Source: Flavobacteriaceae bacterium
Lineage (GTDB): Bacteria; Bacteroidota; Bacteroidia; Flavobacteriales; Flavobacteriaceae
DNA length: 48,844 bases
Assembly (NCBI GenBank): GCA_947453885.1
Contig: CANGIF010000024.1
Span: 1-48,844, forward strand
Direction: 5' to 3'
This document shows positions 15,165-22,659 of this stretch, piece by piece. Every line of letters starts with the position of its first letter. Positions within the stretch are counted from its first letter, which is position 1. The notes under the pieces were generated by a model, which was not told where the DNA came from, ran no database searches, and saw only the letters and a list, made by a program, of their open reading frames with translations. A program made the position numbers and the translations under genes.

Positions 15165-15211
15165 TTTAGAGCGTTGGCAAAGGAGTAATAATTGAAATGT
15201 AAAACGTGATT
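15165..15211. repeat. Cassette-boundary repeat Y, copy 2
   Basis: GAGCGTTGGCAAAGGAGT, AATA, ATTGAAATGTAAAACGT, preceded by AATACGTTTTTTTA. That T-rich preface recurs at 16469 on the other side of the two-gene cassette. Confidence 0.65.
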
Positions 15212-16000
15212 TTATTTCAATTTTTTATGTTTCCAATCGCAATTTTTAGTAAAGATGCTTGGTTTAAAATATATCCTATTTATGATATCTAAAAGTTTAT
15301 TAGATTTTAAAAGACCTCCACAATGCTTTGGTTCTGTTGCTATTGTAAAACCACACAATCTCTGAAATATCCATTCTGTTAAAGGGTTATCAATTGAAAG
15401 TAGATTTTGCATTTCTTCTTTTTCAATATAAGTGAATTTTTTACCTTTTCCATTGTAAGGATTATTCAAGGTAAAAAAGTCTAAATCGATATCAAAATAT
15501 ACTTTGGTTTCATCAGAAGCTAACAAACAAAATTCTAACTCTTTATGTGTTTTAAACTTCTTTATTTTATGTTTGGTTCCATTTATATCAATAAGTTCTT
15601 CATCTTCCCAATTACTTTCAAAAGTACCTTGTCGGCAGTGAACATAAATATCTCCAATAAGATTCAAATATGCAGCAGATAAAATATGACCATCATTATT
15701 TCCTGCTAATTTAGCCCAACTAAATAAAGCCACTTCGCCATCATTAGATTGATCAAGTTCCGACAACCACTTTTTTTCTGTTTCACACGGATAACACAAA
15801 TCCTGATGCCAATCTAAACTTACTAAACAAGGTGATTTACAATTTTCGTTTTCTCTAGTCCATTTTAGCCAATAGAAAAAAGCATATCTATGTTCCTGAA
15901 AAATTGCTAACTCTGTAACTCCTCTTTTTAAAAATGGATGTGATAAAATTTGTTTTGCAGAACCCGGAGGAACTATATAGTGTGGATTTCTAAATTCCAT
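15212..16000 (-). CDS. UPF0489 / peptide-arginase-like protein
   Basis: This 262-residue protein has two arginase-type metal motifs: D-x-H-x-D in SLDWHQDL (near residue 64) and D-x-D-x-D in DIDLDFF (near 175). This fits the UPF0489 family. Some members are peptide arginases that convert Arg to ornithine in ribosomal peptides. No precursor peptide or other maturation enzyme is visible, so the substrate is open. It starts 8 bases after the 93-residue gene and forms a two-gene unit enclosed by the X and Y repeats. Confidence 0.75.
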   Translation of the reverse strand: MEFRNPHYIVPPGSAKQILSHPFLKRGVTELAIFQEHRYAFFYWLKWTRENENCKSPCLVSLDWHQDLCYPCETEKKWLSELDQSNDGEVALFSWAKLAGNNDGHILSAAYLNLIGDIYVHCRQGTFESNWEDEELIDINGTKHKIKKFKTHKELEFCLLASDETKVYFDIDLDFFTLNNPYNGKGKKFTYIEKEEMQNLLSIDNPLTEWIFQRLCGFTIATEPKHCGGLLKSNKLLDIINRIYFKPSIFTKNCDWKHKKLK

Positions 16001-16008
16001 TGTTGAAT

Positions 16009-16290
16009 TTATTGATTTGAAAATGTGATTTTAGCGATAACTGATGTTAATGTAACATTTAACCAAAACTGCCAATTCTCAAAATTTAAAACAATTAAAA
16101 TTAACGATATAATTGATATTGTATTTAATGAAGTAATTGCCCTTTGATTGTTCTTCCTTTTAATATCATTCTGTTTTGAAGAAGTTTTAAAAATCCTCAT
16201 TCTGGAGTTTAATAAGTTATTTGTTTCTTTATCAATAATTGCCCAACCAATTGAGTTTGTACCTAAATCAAGTCCTAAAATTCTACTCAT
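16009..16290 (-). CDS. Mini-protein: Cas9-like RuvC-I motif plus two membrane helices
   Basis: The first 21 of 93 residues, MSRILGLDLGTNSIGWAI and on, are a textbook Cas9 N-terminus: the RuvC-I strand with the catalytic Asp at position 8. After a basic linker (residues 30-52, SKQNDIKRKNNQR) come two hydrophobic segments (about 53-68 and 70-87). The Arg-rich bridge helix, HNH and remaining RuvC motifs are missing, and no cas1, cas2 or CRISPR repeat is nearby. It precedes the UPF0489 gene by 8 bases. It is either a domesticated fragment or a distinct small family; catalysis is unlikely without RuvC-II/III. Confidence 0.65.
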   Translation of the reverse strand: MSRILGLDLGTNSIGWAIIDKETNNLLNSRMRIFKTSSKQNDIKRKNNQRAITSLNTISIISLILIVLNFENWQFWLNVTLTSVIAKITFSNQ

Positions 16291-16324
16291 TTTATTTATT
16301 TTAAAATTATTTTATTGCTTTATG

Positions 16325-16412
16325 AAATTAGCGAAATGAAACAAAAAATTGGCTTTAGGAATACTTGGACTAAAGACGTTCTTTTGTAGATGTATGAAAT
16401 AATGAGTTAGTT
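16325..16412. repeat. Cassette-boundary repeat X, copy 2
   Basis: Matches 14951-15040 with small indels (AAATTAGCGAAATGAA, TAGGAATACTTGGACTA). With the AATACGTTTTTT element at 16467-16483 it mirrors the left boundary of the two-gene cassette. Confidence 0.65.
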
Positions 16413-16498
16413 AAAGGGATTTTTTGTGTATTTTTTGTCATTCATACTTATGGAAATACTATATGAAGTTGGTCAGAAATACGTTTTTTAATAGAAAA

Positions 16499-16530
16499 TT
16501 TGTTTTTTGGTTTTACATAGCGTATATTTG
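16499..16530 (+). promoter_or_regulatory. Plus-strand promoter of a putative small RNA
   Basis: TTTG (16499-16502), 20 bases, TATATTTG (16523-16530): an exact Bacteroidota consensus in a gap with no plus-strand gene behind it. Confidence 0.6.
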
Positions 16531-16536
16531 CAAAGT

Positions 16537-16592
16537 CATTTCCCTAGGGAAAAGGACCTGGTTCGCCACAACACCGTAGTTGTGGCATTTTT
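16537..16592 (+). ncRNA. Putative small RNA, about 60 nt
   Basis: Downstream of the consensus promoter lie two compact hairpins: TTTCCCTAGGGAAA (16539-16552) and GCCACAAC/GTTGTGGC (16565-16586). The latter is followed by ATTTTTATTTT, a plus-strand terminator. No start codon with a useful frame is present. It ends at the stop codon of the convergent 161-residue gene, so it could also be antisense to that mRNA's 3' end. Confidence 0.5.
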
Positions 16593-17076
16593 ATTTTACC
16601 CTCTTTGTATATTTGTCTTCATAATATTTTTGGTTTCTTGCATCATCAATATGAAAACAAGAAATTATCATATAGTCTGGAGTGATTTTTTCCATTACAA
16701 CTAGAAAATTACCTTCTTTGAACCAAAAATAGTCCCTGATTCTCCCATCTGCTTCTAAAAATTGGAAACAAGTAACATCTTCAGTATCTTTATTTTCGAG
16801 TATTGGTTTTATCCAATGAATTTTGTTGGCTCTTTTTTTGTCGAAACATCTTTTGCCTTTATCGCCTCTTGTAATGATTTTCACAAAAGTATGCGGGTAG
16901 GTTTCAAATCCCTCTTCTTTTGAATTTGCTATATCTATTTTTACTCTGCAACCATCAAAATAAAAAATGGTATCAATAAAATCGGCTTTGAATAATTGAA
17001 ATAGTTCTTCTAAATGTGCAGCTGATGGGTCAATTCCTAAATTAGGTATGTGATCATCCAAATCTAATAAATCCAT
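16591..17076 (-). CDS. Hypothetical protein, possible nuclease-like toxin partner of DUF3800
   Basis: I do not recognise this 161-residue protein with certainty. The acidic N-terminus (MDLLDLDDHIPNLG) is followed by an alpha/beta part: HTFVKIITRGDKGKRCFD, RANKIHWIKPIL, then RIRDYFWFKEGNFLVVM and DYMIISCFHIDD. The final Arg/Tyr/Trp and Lys-rich strands recall small BECR-type RNase folds of phage and toxin proteins, a weak resemblance. Its ATG overlaps the stop of the DUF3800 gene by one base (TAATG), so the two are translationally coupled. Confidence 0.7.
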   Translation of the reverse strand: MDLLDLDDHIPNLGIDPSAAHLEELFQLFKADFIDTIFYFDGCRVKIDIANSKEEGFETYPHTFVKIITRGDKGKRCFDKKRANKIHWIKPILENKDTEDVTCFQFLEADGRIRDYFWFKEGNFLVVMEKITPDYMIISCFHIDDARNQKYYEDKYTKRVK

Positions 17077-17786
17077 TATAGCTTTATTTTAGGTTGGTGA
17101 TCAAAAATATTGAACTTTGTTTCCCAAGGTTCTGTTCCTTCTTCGAGATTAAAACCAGATTTAGTTTCTAAATATTGAATAAAATCCATTCTGTTTGGAG
17201 TTGGATTTACAATATTATTCATTACTACTCTTGTTTTATAAGTAATGGCACCAATAAAAAAATCGGCTAATTGAAAGAAATTATTATCGTGAGAATGTAA
17301 ATGCTGAAATTGTTTGAATGGACTTTTGCCTTTATATTCCTTATCAAAAACTTCATTAATTTTTTTTAGTTTCTCTCTACCACGAGTATTTTGAATATCA
17401 ATAAAAACTCTGTATTCATCGCCATTACTATTGTTAGGATGCAATAGATAATAGGTCATTTTATAATAGAAATTGTCGTGAGAACCTTGATTGAAATCTT
17501 TATGATTTAGACGCTCTTTGTATTTGACTAGAACACAACGAAATTGTAATGATGACCGAAAGAAAAAATCTACTAATTCTTTGTATAATGTTGTTCTTGC
17601 ATTTGAGAATTTATTCCATTTCAGCTCTGACTTTTGATTGTGCTTTGCAAGAATTTGATTGAATTCTTTTTGTAATTCAACATACTCATTCATTGGTACT
17701 TTAATGTAACCGATGCACATAACCGGAATATTATCATTTTCTAAATGACAACTCTCGTCGATATAAAAATCATATTTATTAGTCAT
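17076..17786 (-). CDS. DUF3800 family protein
   Basis: This 236-residue protein has the DUF3800 signatures of an RNase H-like fold. FYIDES is near residue 8, VFIDIQNTRGREKL near 127, and NNFFQLADFFIGA near 168, giving the acidic residues of the expected active site. DUF3800 proteins are frequent in defence islands and mobile elements. Nuclease activity is suspected from the fold and not proven here. It is coupled to the following 161-residue gene. It lies 87 bases behind the NdpA-like operon, so it may be the distal part of that transcript. Confidence 0.8.
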   Translation of the reverse strand: MTNKYDFYIDESCHLENDNIPVMCIGYIKVPMNEYVELQKEFNQILAKHNQKSELKWNKFSNARTTLYKELVDFFFRSSLQFRCVLVKYKERLNHKDFNQGSHDNFYYKMTYYLLHPNNSNGDEYRVFIDIQNTRGREKLKKINEVFDKEYKGKSPFKQFQHLHSHDNNFFQLADFFIGAITYKTRVVMNNIVNPTPNRMDFIQYLETKSGFNLEEGTEPWETKFNIFDHQPKIKL

Positions 17787-17873
17787 AGATTTTGGAAATT
17801 AATAAAGATTTCAATCAATTAAATACTTTTAAGAGCTTGGATTTTATAAAGCGGAAATTTACAAAATTAATAA

Positions 17874-18581
17874 TTATTTAAGATACTTGTATTTTGAGGT
17901 CATTATATCTTTTAATAATATCAATAATCTGTCTTTGTTTTTAAAAGATATAGGACATAAAATATTATATGTAGCTACCATTAAACATTTTAAATAATAA
18001 TTGACGCTTTTTTTAGACCAAAAGAATAAACCTTTTCGATTTTTAAATTTATATACAAATCCCTGAAAATATAAAATTCCATTTTTATATTTAAACACAC
18101 TAAAAATATTGCAATCTATGTTTTGAATTTCATCAGGATGTATCAAATCAATTTCGTCTATTAATTCCTTTAATGTGAGGTTTTTATTTGATTTTAGTTC
18201 TCTACCATTTCTTTTGATATTATAAATATCTTTAGAATAATTTATGTTTTCAAGTTGTATTAACCAACAATTATTTTTCTTTAGTTTTCCAATATTGATT
18301 TTATTTTTTAATATAATTTCTTCTGCTAGATATTCTTGAACCATTCCTAGTTTTTGTAAAAATCTAAAAAATTTGAAAGATGATATTTCAAAAAAATTAT
18401 AATATGGGTCGTCTGATTCTGTTTGTATTACTGTTTCATCTTTTTTATGGAAATCAAAAACCTTCTTTTTTGCTACATATATCAGTGTAAAATGGTCATT
18501 ACCATTACCAAGCTTAAAAGTATATTTTTCAATGCCTGGTTTATCTTGAGTATAAAAAAAGAAATTTGGAAGAGAAATCAT
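17874..18581 (-). CDS. Hypothetical protein of the ndpA-like operon
   Basis: I do not recognise this 235-residue Lys- and Phe-rich protein. It has an N-terminal beta-rich part (MISLPNFFFYTQDKPGIEKY, FTLIYVAKKKVFDF) and a C-terminal part with YFQGFVYKFKNRKGLFFW and a hydrophobic helix ending LCPISFK. No nuclease or NTPase motif is apparent. It lies 40 bases after the HEPN-like gene and is the last member of the four-gene run, suggesting a shared transcript. Confidence 0.65.
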   Translation of the reverse strand: MISLPNFFFYTQDKPGIEKYTFKLGNGNDHFTLIYVAKKKVFDFHKKDETVIQTESDDPYYNFFEISSFKFFRFLQKLGMVQEYLAEEIILKNKINIGKLKKNNCWLIQLENINYSKDIYNIKRNGRELKSNKNLTLKELIDEIDLIHPDEIQNIDCNIFSVFKYKNGILYFQGFVYKFKNRKGLFFWSKKSVNYYLKCLMVATYNILCPISFKNKDRLLILLKDIMTSKYKYLK

Positions 18582-18621
18582 AATGTTTAAATTTTAAAAA
18601 AGAAATAAGAGAAAACCTATT

Positions 18622-19563
18622 TTATTGAAAATTACTATCAAAAAATTCATCCTCTTCGGAATCAAAGCGTACCATATCATTTCCGATGCTATCAAGAAAA
18701 TCTATTCTTTCTTCAATATTCTCAATATTTTCATCCAATAGTTCCATTTCTCCGTCAAGATTTAATGTTTCTAATTTTTTGAACATACATTTCGCATAAT
18801 AGTTTTCATCATAACTCTCAAATTCAAGCGGTTTTAATTCTTTTGCAAAAGCAATTAATGATGAGTTTTTATCATCTGATAAAAATTTTAAGAACAGTTC
18901 TTTTTGGACTCTATTTTCAAATTCAAAATTGAATTGATGTAAAATAAAGATTTTATAAGCTTTTGAATATCCTCTTATATCATCAATGTAAATATTTAAT
19001 CTAGCTGCTTCTTTTGTGATTATTTCATATTGCTCAACAGTAATTGATTTAATAACTTCTCCAATAAATTGTTTAGTTGTTCTATCATTTTGGGAAACTG
19101 ATAAAAATTCATTGCTGATTTTTATTTTCAAATACTTCTCAAGAAATTTTATAAATGATTTTTTTTCCTTGTCATTATTCAGCGGATCTTTATTAGTGTA
19201 ACGATCGTAACGCATTTCATTATAAAAATTATTCAGTAACTGAATAAAAGCATTTTTTGACTTACTAGCTTTTAAATTGTATTTGTCAGATATAGATTTT
19301 AATAATTTTTGATGATTGTGATTTCTAATACTTTCAAAGAAAACATCTTGATTTATTTCGTTAGTATGTTCAATGAGGATTACGCTAATTTTTAGAAGCC
19401 TTTCAATACCAACTGAAATATTATATAGAAATTCAAAAATTTCTTCTTCGTGATAAAAAGATTCCATTTCATCAAAAACTAATAATCCGTTATAAATAAA
19501 ACTACCAGATATTTGAAGTTCTGTTCCTAAATTGAAATTTTTCCAGAAAGTAGTTGAATCCAT
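18622..19563 (-). CDS. HEPN-like domain protein of the ndpA-like operon
   Basis: This 313-residue helical protein has, in residues about 45-150, helices such as VGIERLLKISVILIEH, SIRNHNHQKLLKSI and LLNNFYNEMRYDRYTN. The ERLLK helix, the R/N..H..LL segment and the RYDRY stretch recall HEPN domains, many of which are RNases in defence or toxin systems. The R-x(4-6)-H motif is not perfect (R-N-H-N-H), so activity is uncertain. The C-terminus is highly acidic (ENIENIEERIDFLDS and on). It lies 8 bases after the membrane-protein gene. Confidence 0.6.
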   Translation of the reverse strand: MDSTTFWKNFNLGTELQISGSFIYNGLLVFDEMESFYHEEEIFEFLYNISVGIERLLKISVILIEHTNEINQDVFFESIRNHNHQKLLKSISDKYNLKASKSKNAFIQLLNNFYNEMRYDRYTNKDPLNNDKEKKSFIKFLEKYLKIKISNEFLSVSQNDRTTKQFIGEVIKSITVEQYEIITKEAARLNIYIDDIRGYSKAYKIFILHQFNFEFENRVQKELFLKFLSDDKNSSLIAFAKELKPLEFESYDENYYAKCMFKKLETLNLDGEMELLDENIENIEERIDFLDSIGNDMVRFDSEEDEFFDSNFQ

Positions 19564-19571
19564 ATTAATAT

Positions 19572-20834
19572 CTAATGTGTTGTTTGCTTTTTATCTTTTA
19601 TTATGATATTTATTGTGTCGGTTTCAACTGAAATTTTCTCTTTATTATCAATAGAATTTGAATTAAAAATTTGATATCCTGAATAAATTGTAAATGATAT
19701 AAGTAAGAATGCTAAAACACATTTTAAGGTAGAAACTAGATTTTCAAGTTTTATTATTTTAGTCCAAATTTTTGTGAAATCGTCTTTGAAATCCTCAAAT
19801 ATTTTGCCATAACTTGCTTTTATTTCGTCTTCTTCTTTTTTAACATCTAATCTTAAACATTGAATATTATAAGATGCCATTGATAGTACTTTGAATGCAA
19901 TTATCGTATAAAGAAGATATGCTAAAACTATTAACCCTAATATCCAAGGTTTATCTTTTACTTGATAACTTGCAAATGCAGTAGCTCCAAATGTCAAAGG
20001 AAATGAAACTACTTGCTTACTTACAATATCAATGTTTTTTTCTAAACTCTCAAAATATTTGTTTCTTTCTTCCTTAAATTTTGATTTAATCTTATCAAAT
20101 GCAAAATCTAAAACAAAATTTTCATAATCTCTTTCCGTGAGGTTAAGTAATAATTTAAGGCTTTTTACTATTTCAAAAAACCTATCTTTTATATCTTTTT
20201 GATGAATGCCACTAATAATTACTTCTTTGAAAAATTGAATGTATTCTTTGTTAGCAAATCCTTTTTTTAATTCATTAAAAAGAGGCTCTAAATCTTCAAT
20301 AGATGACAATCTAATATCTTGCAAACTATAGCCAATGTGAAAAGCACCATTTTCCTTACTGATAATTACAAATTGCTTATTAATTTCATTATGATAAGGT
20401 GTAAATTCATTTTTAGAAATTAAAAAATTGATTAACTCACGAAATTCAATAAAATTAAAAAGCGCAGCTTTGGGTTGAGAAAATAATTCGTTTTTCTCCT
20501 TAAAAAGAATCGTTTCGTTATTTTTTAAAATTACAATATTTGAATTTTTAAAATCAGTTGAATAGTCATCATACTTTCGAAAATAATCTTCTATGTCAAA
20601 ATAAAAAAAGGTATTTTCTAAAATGCAACTTGATAATTTTATTTCTATTTTATTTTGAAGTAGTGTATTGACTTCACTAAAAACTTGTTTTAATAAAACA
20701 GCGTTTGAACTGCAATTAGTTTGACAAATAAAAGTTAATAAACTACCATTATATCCAAATGAATTGACATCAATATCAGTTGAGAATAATTTAATTAAAT
20801 TATCAATAACAGTTTTAGAATTAGCGTTCTCCAT
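19572..20834 (-). CDS. Membrane protein of the ndpA-like operon
   Basis: The long N-terminal part (about 280 residues) is soluble alpha/beta and has no motif I can name. Three membrane segments follow at about 282-299, 304-325 (WILGLIVLAYLLYTIIAF) and 376-397 (VLAFLLISFTIYSGY), with a charged cytosolic helix between the last two. ATG at 20834 is chosen because it overlaps the upstream gene by only 14 bases; an ATG at 20855 is also possible. A large sensor domain plus a membrane domain is a layout typical of abortive-infection effectors (inference). Confidence 0.7.
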   Translation of the reverse strand: MENANSKTVIDNLIKLFSTDIDVNSFGYNGSLLTFICQTNCSSNAVLLKQVFSEVNTLLQNKIEIKLSSCILENTFFYFDIEDYFRKYDDYSTDFKNSNIVILKNNETILFKEKNELFSQPKAALFNFIEFRELINFLISKNEFTPYHNEINKQFVIISKENGAFHIGYSLQDIRLSSIEDLEPLFNELKKGFANKEYIQFFKEVIISGIHQKDIKDRFFEIVKSLKLLLNLTERDYENFVLDFAFDKIKSKFKEERNKYFESLEKNIDIVSKQVVSFPLTFGATAFASYQVKDKPWILGLIVLAYLLYTIIAFKVLSMASYNIQCLRLDVKKEEDEIKASYGKIFEDFKDDFTKIWTKIIKLENLVSTLKCVLAFLLISFTIYSGYQIFNSNSIDNKEKISVETDTINIIIKDKKQTTH

Positions 20835-21849
20835 ATTGTTTGTTGATTTGGTCAACTAGTTTTTTAGATTTAATTATTACAGTTTCACCAATAGCCGAAA
20901 ATTCTAAAGAATTAATTTTATCATAATCAACAATAATTTCAATCCCCGGAATGTGCGCTTTAATTGTTGTTAAACCTCTCCATCTTTTACTATCTCGTCT
21001 GAATTCGGGATCTAAAATTAATTTATTTTCAGTTCCATAATTCATAAACTTATTTCCATTTTCTTGTCCATAGAATTGCATACTTAAATCTTTCAAATTA
21101 ACAGTTTTGTCTTTTCTCAAATTTACACTGTCAAAGACTGCTTTTTGAAATAGATTTCTAGTAAACATATCATTACCTTCGTCGTCTTTTGGAATATCAA
21201 TTGATTTGATAATTGCAACAAAATTAGCTGTGTTTTTATCGTTTTTAATTAATCCTCCTGCTGATACCCAATCTCTGAAGTAACCTGAAACGTCTCCATC
21301 ACTTTGTGTAGAAATAATTGCTAAATAATTACGGTTAAGATCGTTTTCTAAATAAATTTCATAATTTAATCTAAATGCCATAGCAACTTTATCAATATTT
21401 ATATTTTCAGAACTATCGACTTTGAATACATTCCCAACTTTTACAATATTAATACCACTTTTTTTCCTTAAAAGAACAACTGAAATAAACCTTTTATTTA
21501 TAATTTTATAATCTACAAAAAGATAATAACCCCCAGTTGCAAATGGCTCTTTTTCAATTCTAGTTTTTAAATCTTCTAAACTTTTTGAAAAAGTAAAAAA
21601 ATCTTCCTCGTTTGAAGAAGAAAGATAATCATTAAACGAATTTGTAAATATGTTAGTTTCATTATCTCTAAACCTAGTATTTTTTAAAGACGGACTATCA
21701 GTAATCGATTTATGAATTTCTGCAACTAATTTAACTGAAAATTCATCTATGGCTAGGAGTTGATTAGAATATTCAATTACTGCTGGTATTGTTTTTTTAG
21801 TTTCTTTTTCAATATAGTGAATAGTATAATTCGTTATTGTGATGTCCAT
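20821..21849 (-). CDS. Nucleoid-associated protein, NdpA/YejK-like (37 kDa family)
   Basis: At 342 residues it has the length of YejK/NdpA proteins and their order of motifs: EIHKSI near residue 44, EEDFFTFSKSLEDLKTRI, then EKEPFATGGYYLFVDYK, SAGGLIKND near 210 and a C-terminal DYDKINSLEFSA segment. E. coli YejK binds nucleoid DNA; a biochemical function is not settled. As first gene of a four-gene run with membrane and HEPN-like partners it may be the DNA-binding or sensing part. No clear -7 box was found upstream. Confidence 0.78.
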   Translation of the reverse strand: MDITITNYTIHYIEKETKKTIPAVIEYSNQLLAIDEFSVKLVAEIHKSITDSPSLKNTRFRDNETNIFTNSFNDYLSSSNEEDFFTFSKSLEDLKTRIEKEPFATGGYYLFVDYKIINKRFISVVLLRKKSGINIVKVGNVFKVDSSENINIDKVAMAFRLNYEIYLENDLNRNYLAIISTQSDGDVSGYFRDWVSAGGLIKNDKNTANFVAIIKSIDIPKDDEGNDMFTRNLFQKAVFDSVNLRKDKTVNLKDLSMQFYGQENGNKFMNYGTENKLILDPEFRRDSKRWRGLTTIKAHIPGIEIIVDYDKINSLEFSAIGETVIIKSKKLVDQINKQYGER

Positions 21850-21935
21850 TTTTAGTAATTTTATTTTAAATATTTAGGTTACTAAAATATGTATTAAAAT
21901 TCAAAATGAATGGTTTTAATCTAATTTATTGAATA

Positions 21936-21990
21936 TTAAATTCTTTTATCCTCAACATCATTATCAAAAACAATCAAATTCAACATTTAC
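21936..21990 (-). pseudogene. 3' fragment of a third ATPase gene copy
   Basis: Minus-strand translation gives MLNLIVFDNDVEDKRI and a stop, aligning with the end of the ATPase at 22034 (MLNLIAFDDNSMDKRS) and of element A's ATPase. It lies about 45 bases behind the intact gene. It marks where another element's cargo was joined to this module. Confidence 0.65.
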
Positions 21991-22033
21991 TCACGCTTTT
22001 ATATTGTTTTTTTGGTGTTCGTGATTATGCTAT

Positions 22034-22648
22034 TCAACTTCGCTTATCCATCGAATTATCATCAAAAGCAATCAAATTAAGCATTTCCCTCAATCGAGAG
22101 CGTACCCGATTCCCATAAGCGGTTTCTATTTCGGTGGCGGAAAGATTGCTGGTTATGTGCGTTATAACTTGTTTTGAAATGAAAATATCATATCTGGAAA
22201 GTATGATTTCTGCCATTACGTTACATTCATTTCCGTAGTATTTTAGGTTGGTTTCTACGCCTAAATCATCAAAACAATAGTTTCTGTATTCGCTATGAGA
22301 ATTGTTTCCGTTGCTGTATTTTTGAATGGTTTGAAAGCCTTCTTTGATGAATTCAAAACTGATGTCACGGCAGGTTTTTATTATGAATTTGTAGTTTGGT
22401 TGTGCAACGTGTCGCATCAATGTCATTAGTGTTGTTTTTCCACATCCAACTGGTCCAGAAAGTAAAATTCCTTTGGATAGATCTAAATTAAAATTGGCAG
22501 CCATAACCTCATCTTTTAGAAAATAACAAATCAGTTTTTGAATATTAACTACATCCGCTTCTCTGAAATGGAACTTTTCGCCAAATTGTAGTTTGCCCTT
22601 TTGTTCTAACCACACCATTATTTCGGGATAATTGTATTGTGAATTCAT
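22034..22648 (-). CDS. DnaC/IstB-like AAA+ ATPase, element B copy
   Basis: This 204-residue protein has Walker A GPVGCGKTT and Walker B-like YCFDDLGVE. ITSNLSATEIETAYGNRVRS corresponds to sensor and arginine-finger regions. It is collinear with the element A copy at 5793-6452, with a similar ending. It follows the DnaD-like gene by 11 bases. Likely role: helicase loader or partner ATPase for element replication. It is trailed by a fragment of a further copy. Confidence 0.88.
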   Translation of the reverse strand: MNSQYNYPEIMVWLEQKGKLQFGEKFHFREADVVNIQKLICYFLKDEVMAANFNLDLSKGILLSGPVGCGKTTLMTLMRHVAQPNYKFIIKTCRDISFEFIKEGFQTIQKYSNGNNSHSEYRNYCFDDLGVETNLKYYGNECNVMAEIILSRYDIFISKQVITHITSNLSATEIETAYGNRVRSRLREMLNLIAFDDNSMDKRS

Positions 22649-22659
22649 CGTTTTTTAAT

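Larger units (their letters stand above)
13547..15211. other. 1.6 kb gene-free, hairpin-rich region
   Basis: No frame longer than about 60 codons is convincing. The region holds a series of imperfect inverted repeats (13966-14060, 14069-14153, 14185-14396, 14416-14468, 14599-14673, 14801-14867, 15110-15144) and two direct repeat types (14869/15165 and 14951/16325). A -7-like TATCTTTG at 13848 and a CCGAT/ATCGG dyad near 13727 lie ahead of the first hairpin on the plus strand. Arm differences are mostly compatible with G-U pairing in plus-strand RNA. Confidence 0.6.

Noticed and set aside
14869..15211. Repeat Y as integron attC sites
   Set aside because: GCGTTGGC resembles an attC core, but the GTTRRRY/RYYYAAC pair is not met and no integron integrase is present; kept only as cassette-like repeats.
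16009..16290. A type II CRISPR-Cas locus
   Set aside because: Only the first about 21 residues match Cas9; no HNH, cas1, cas2, tracrRNA or CRISPR repeats are seen.
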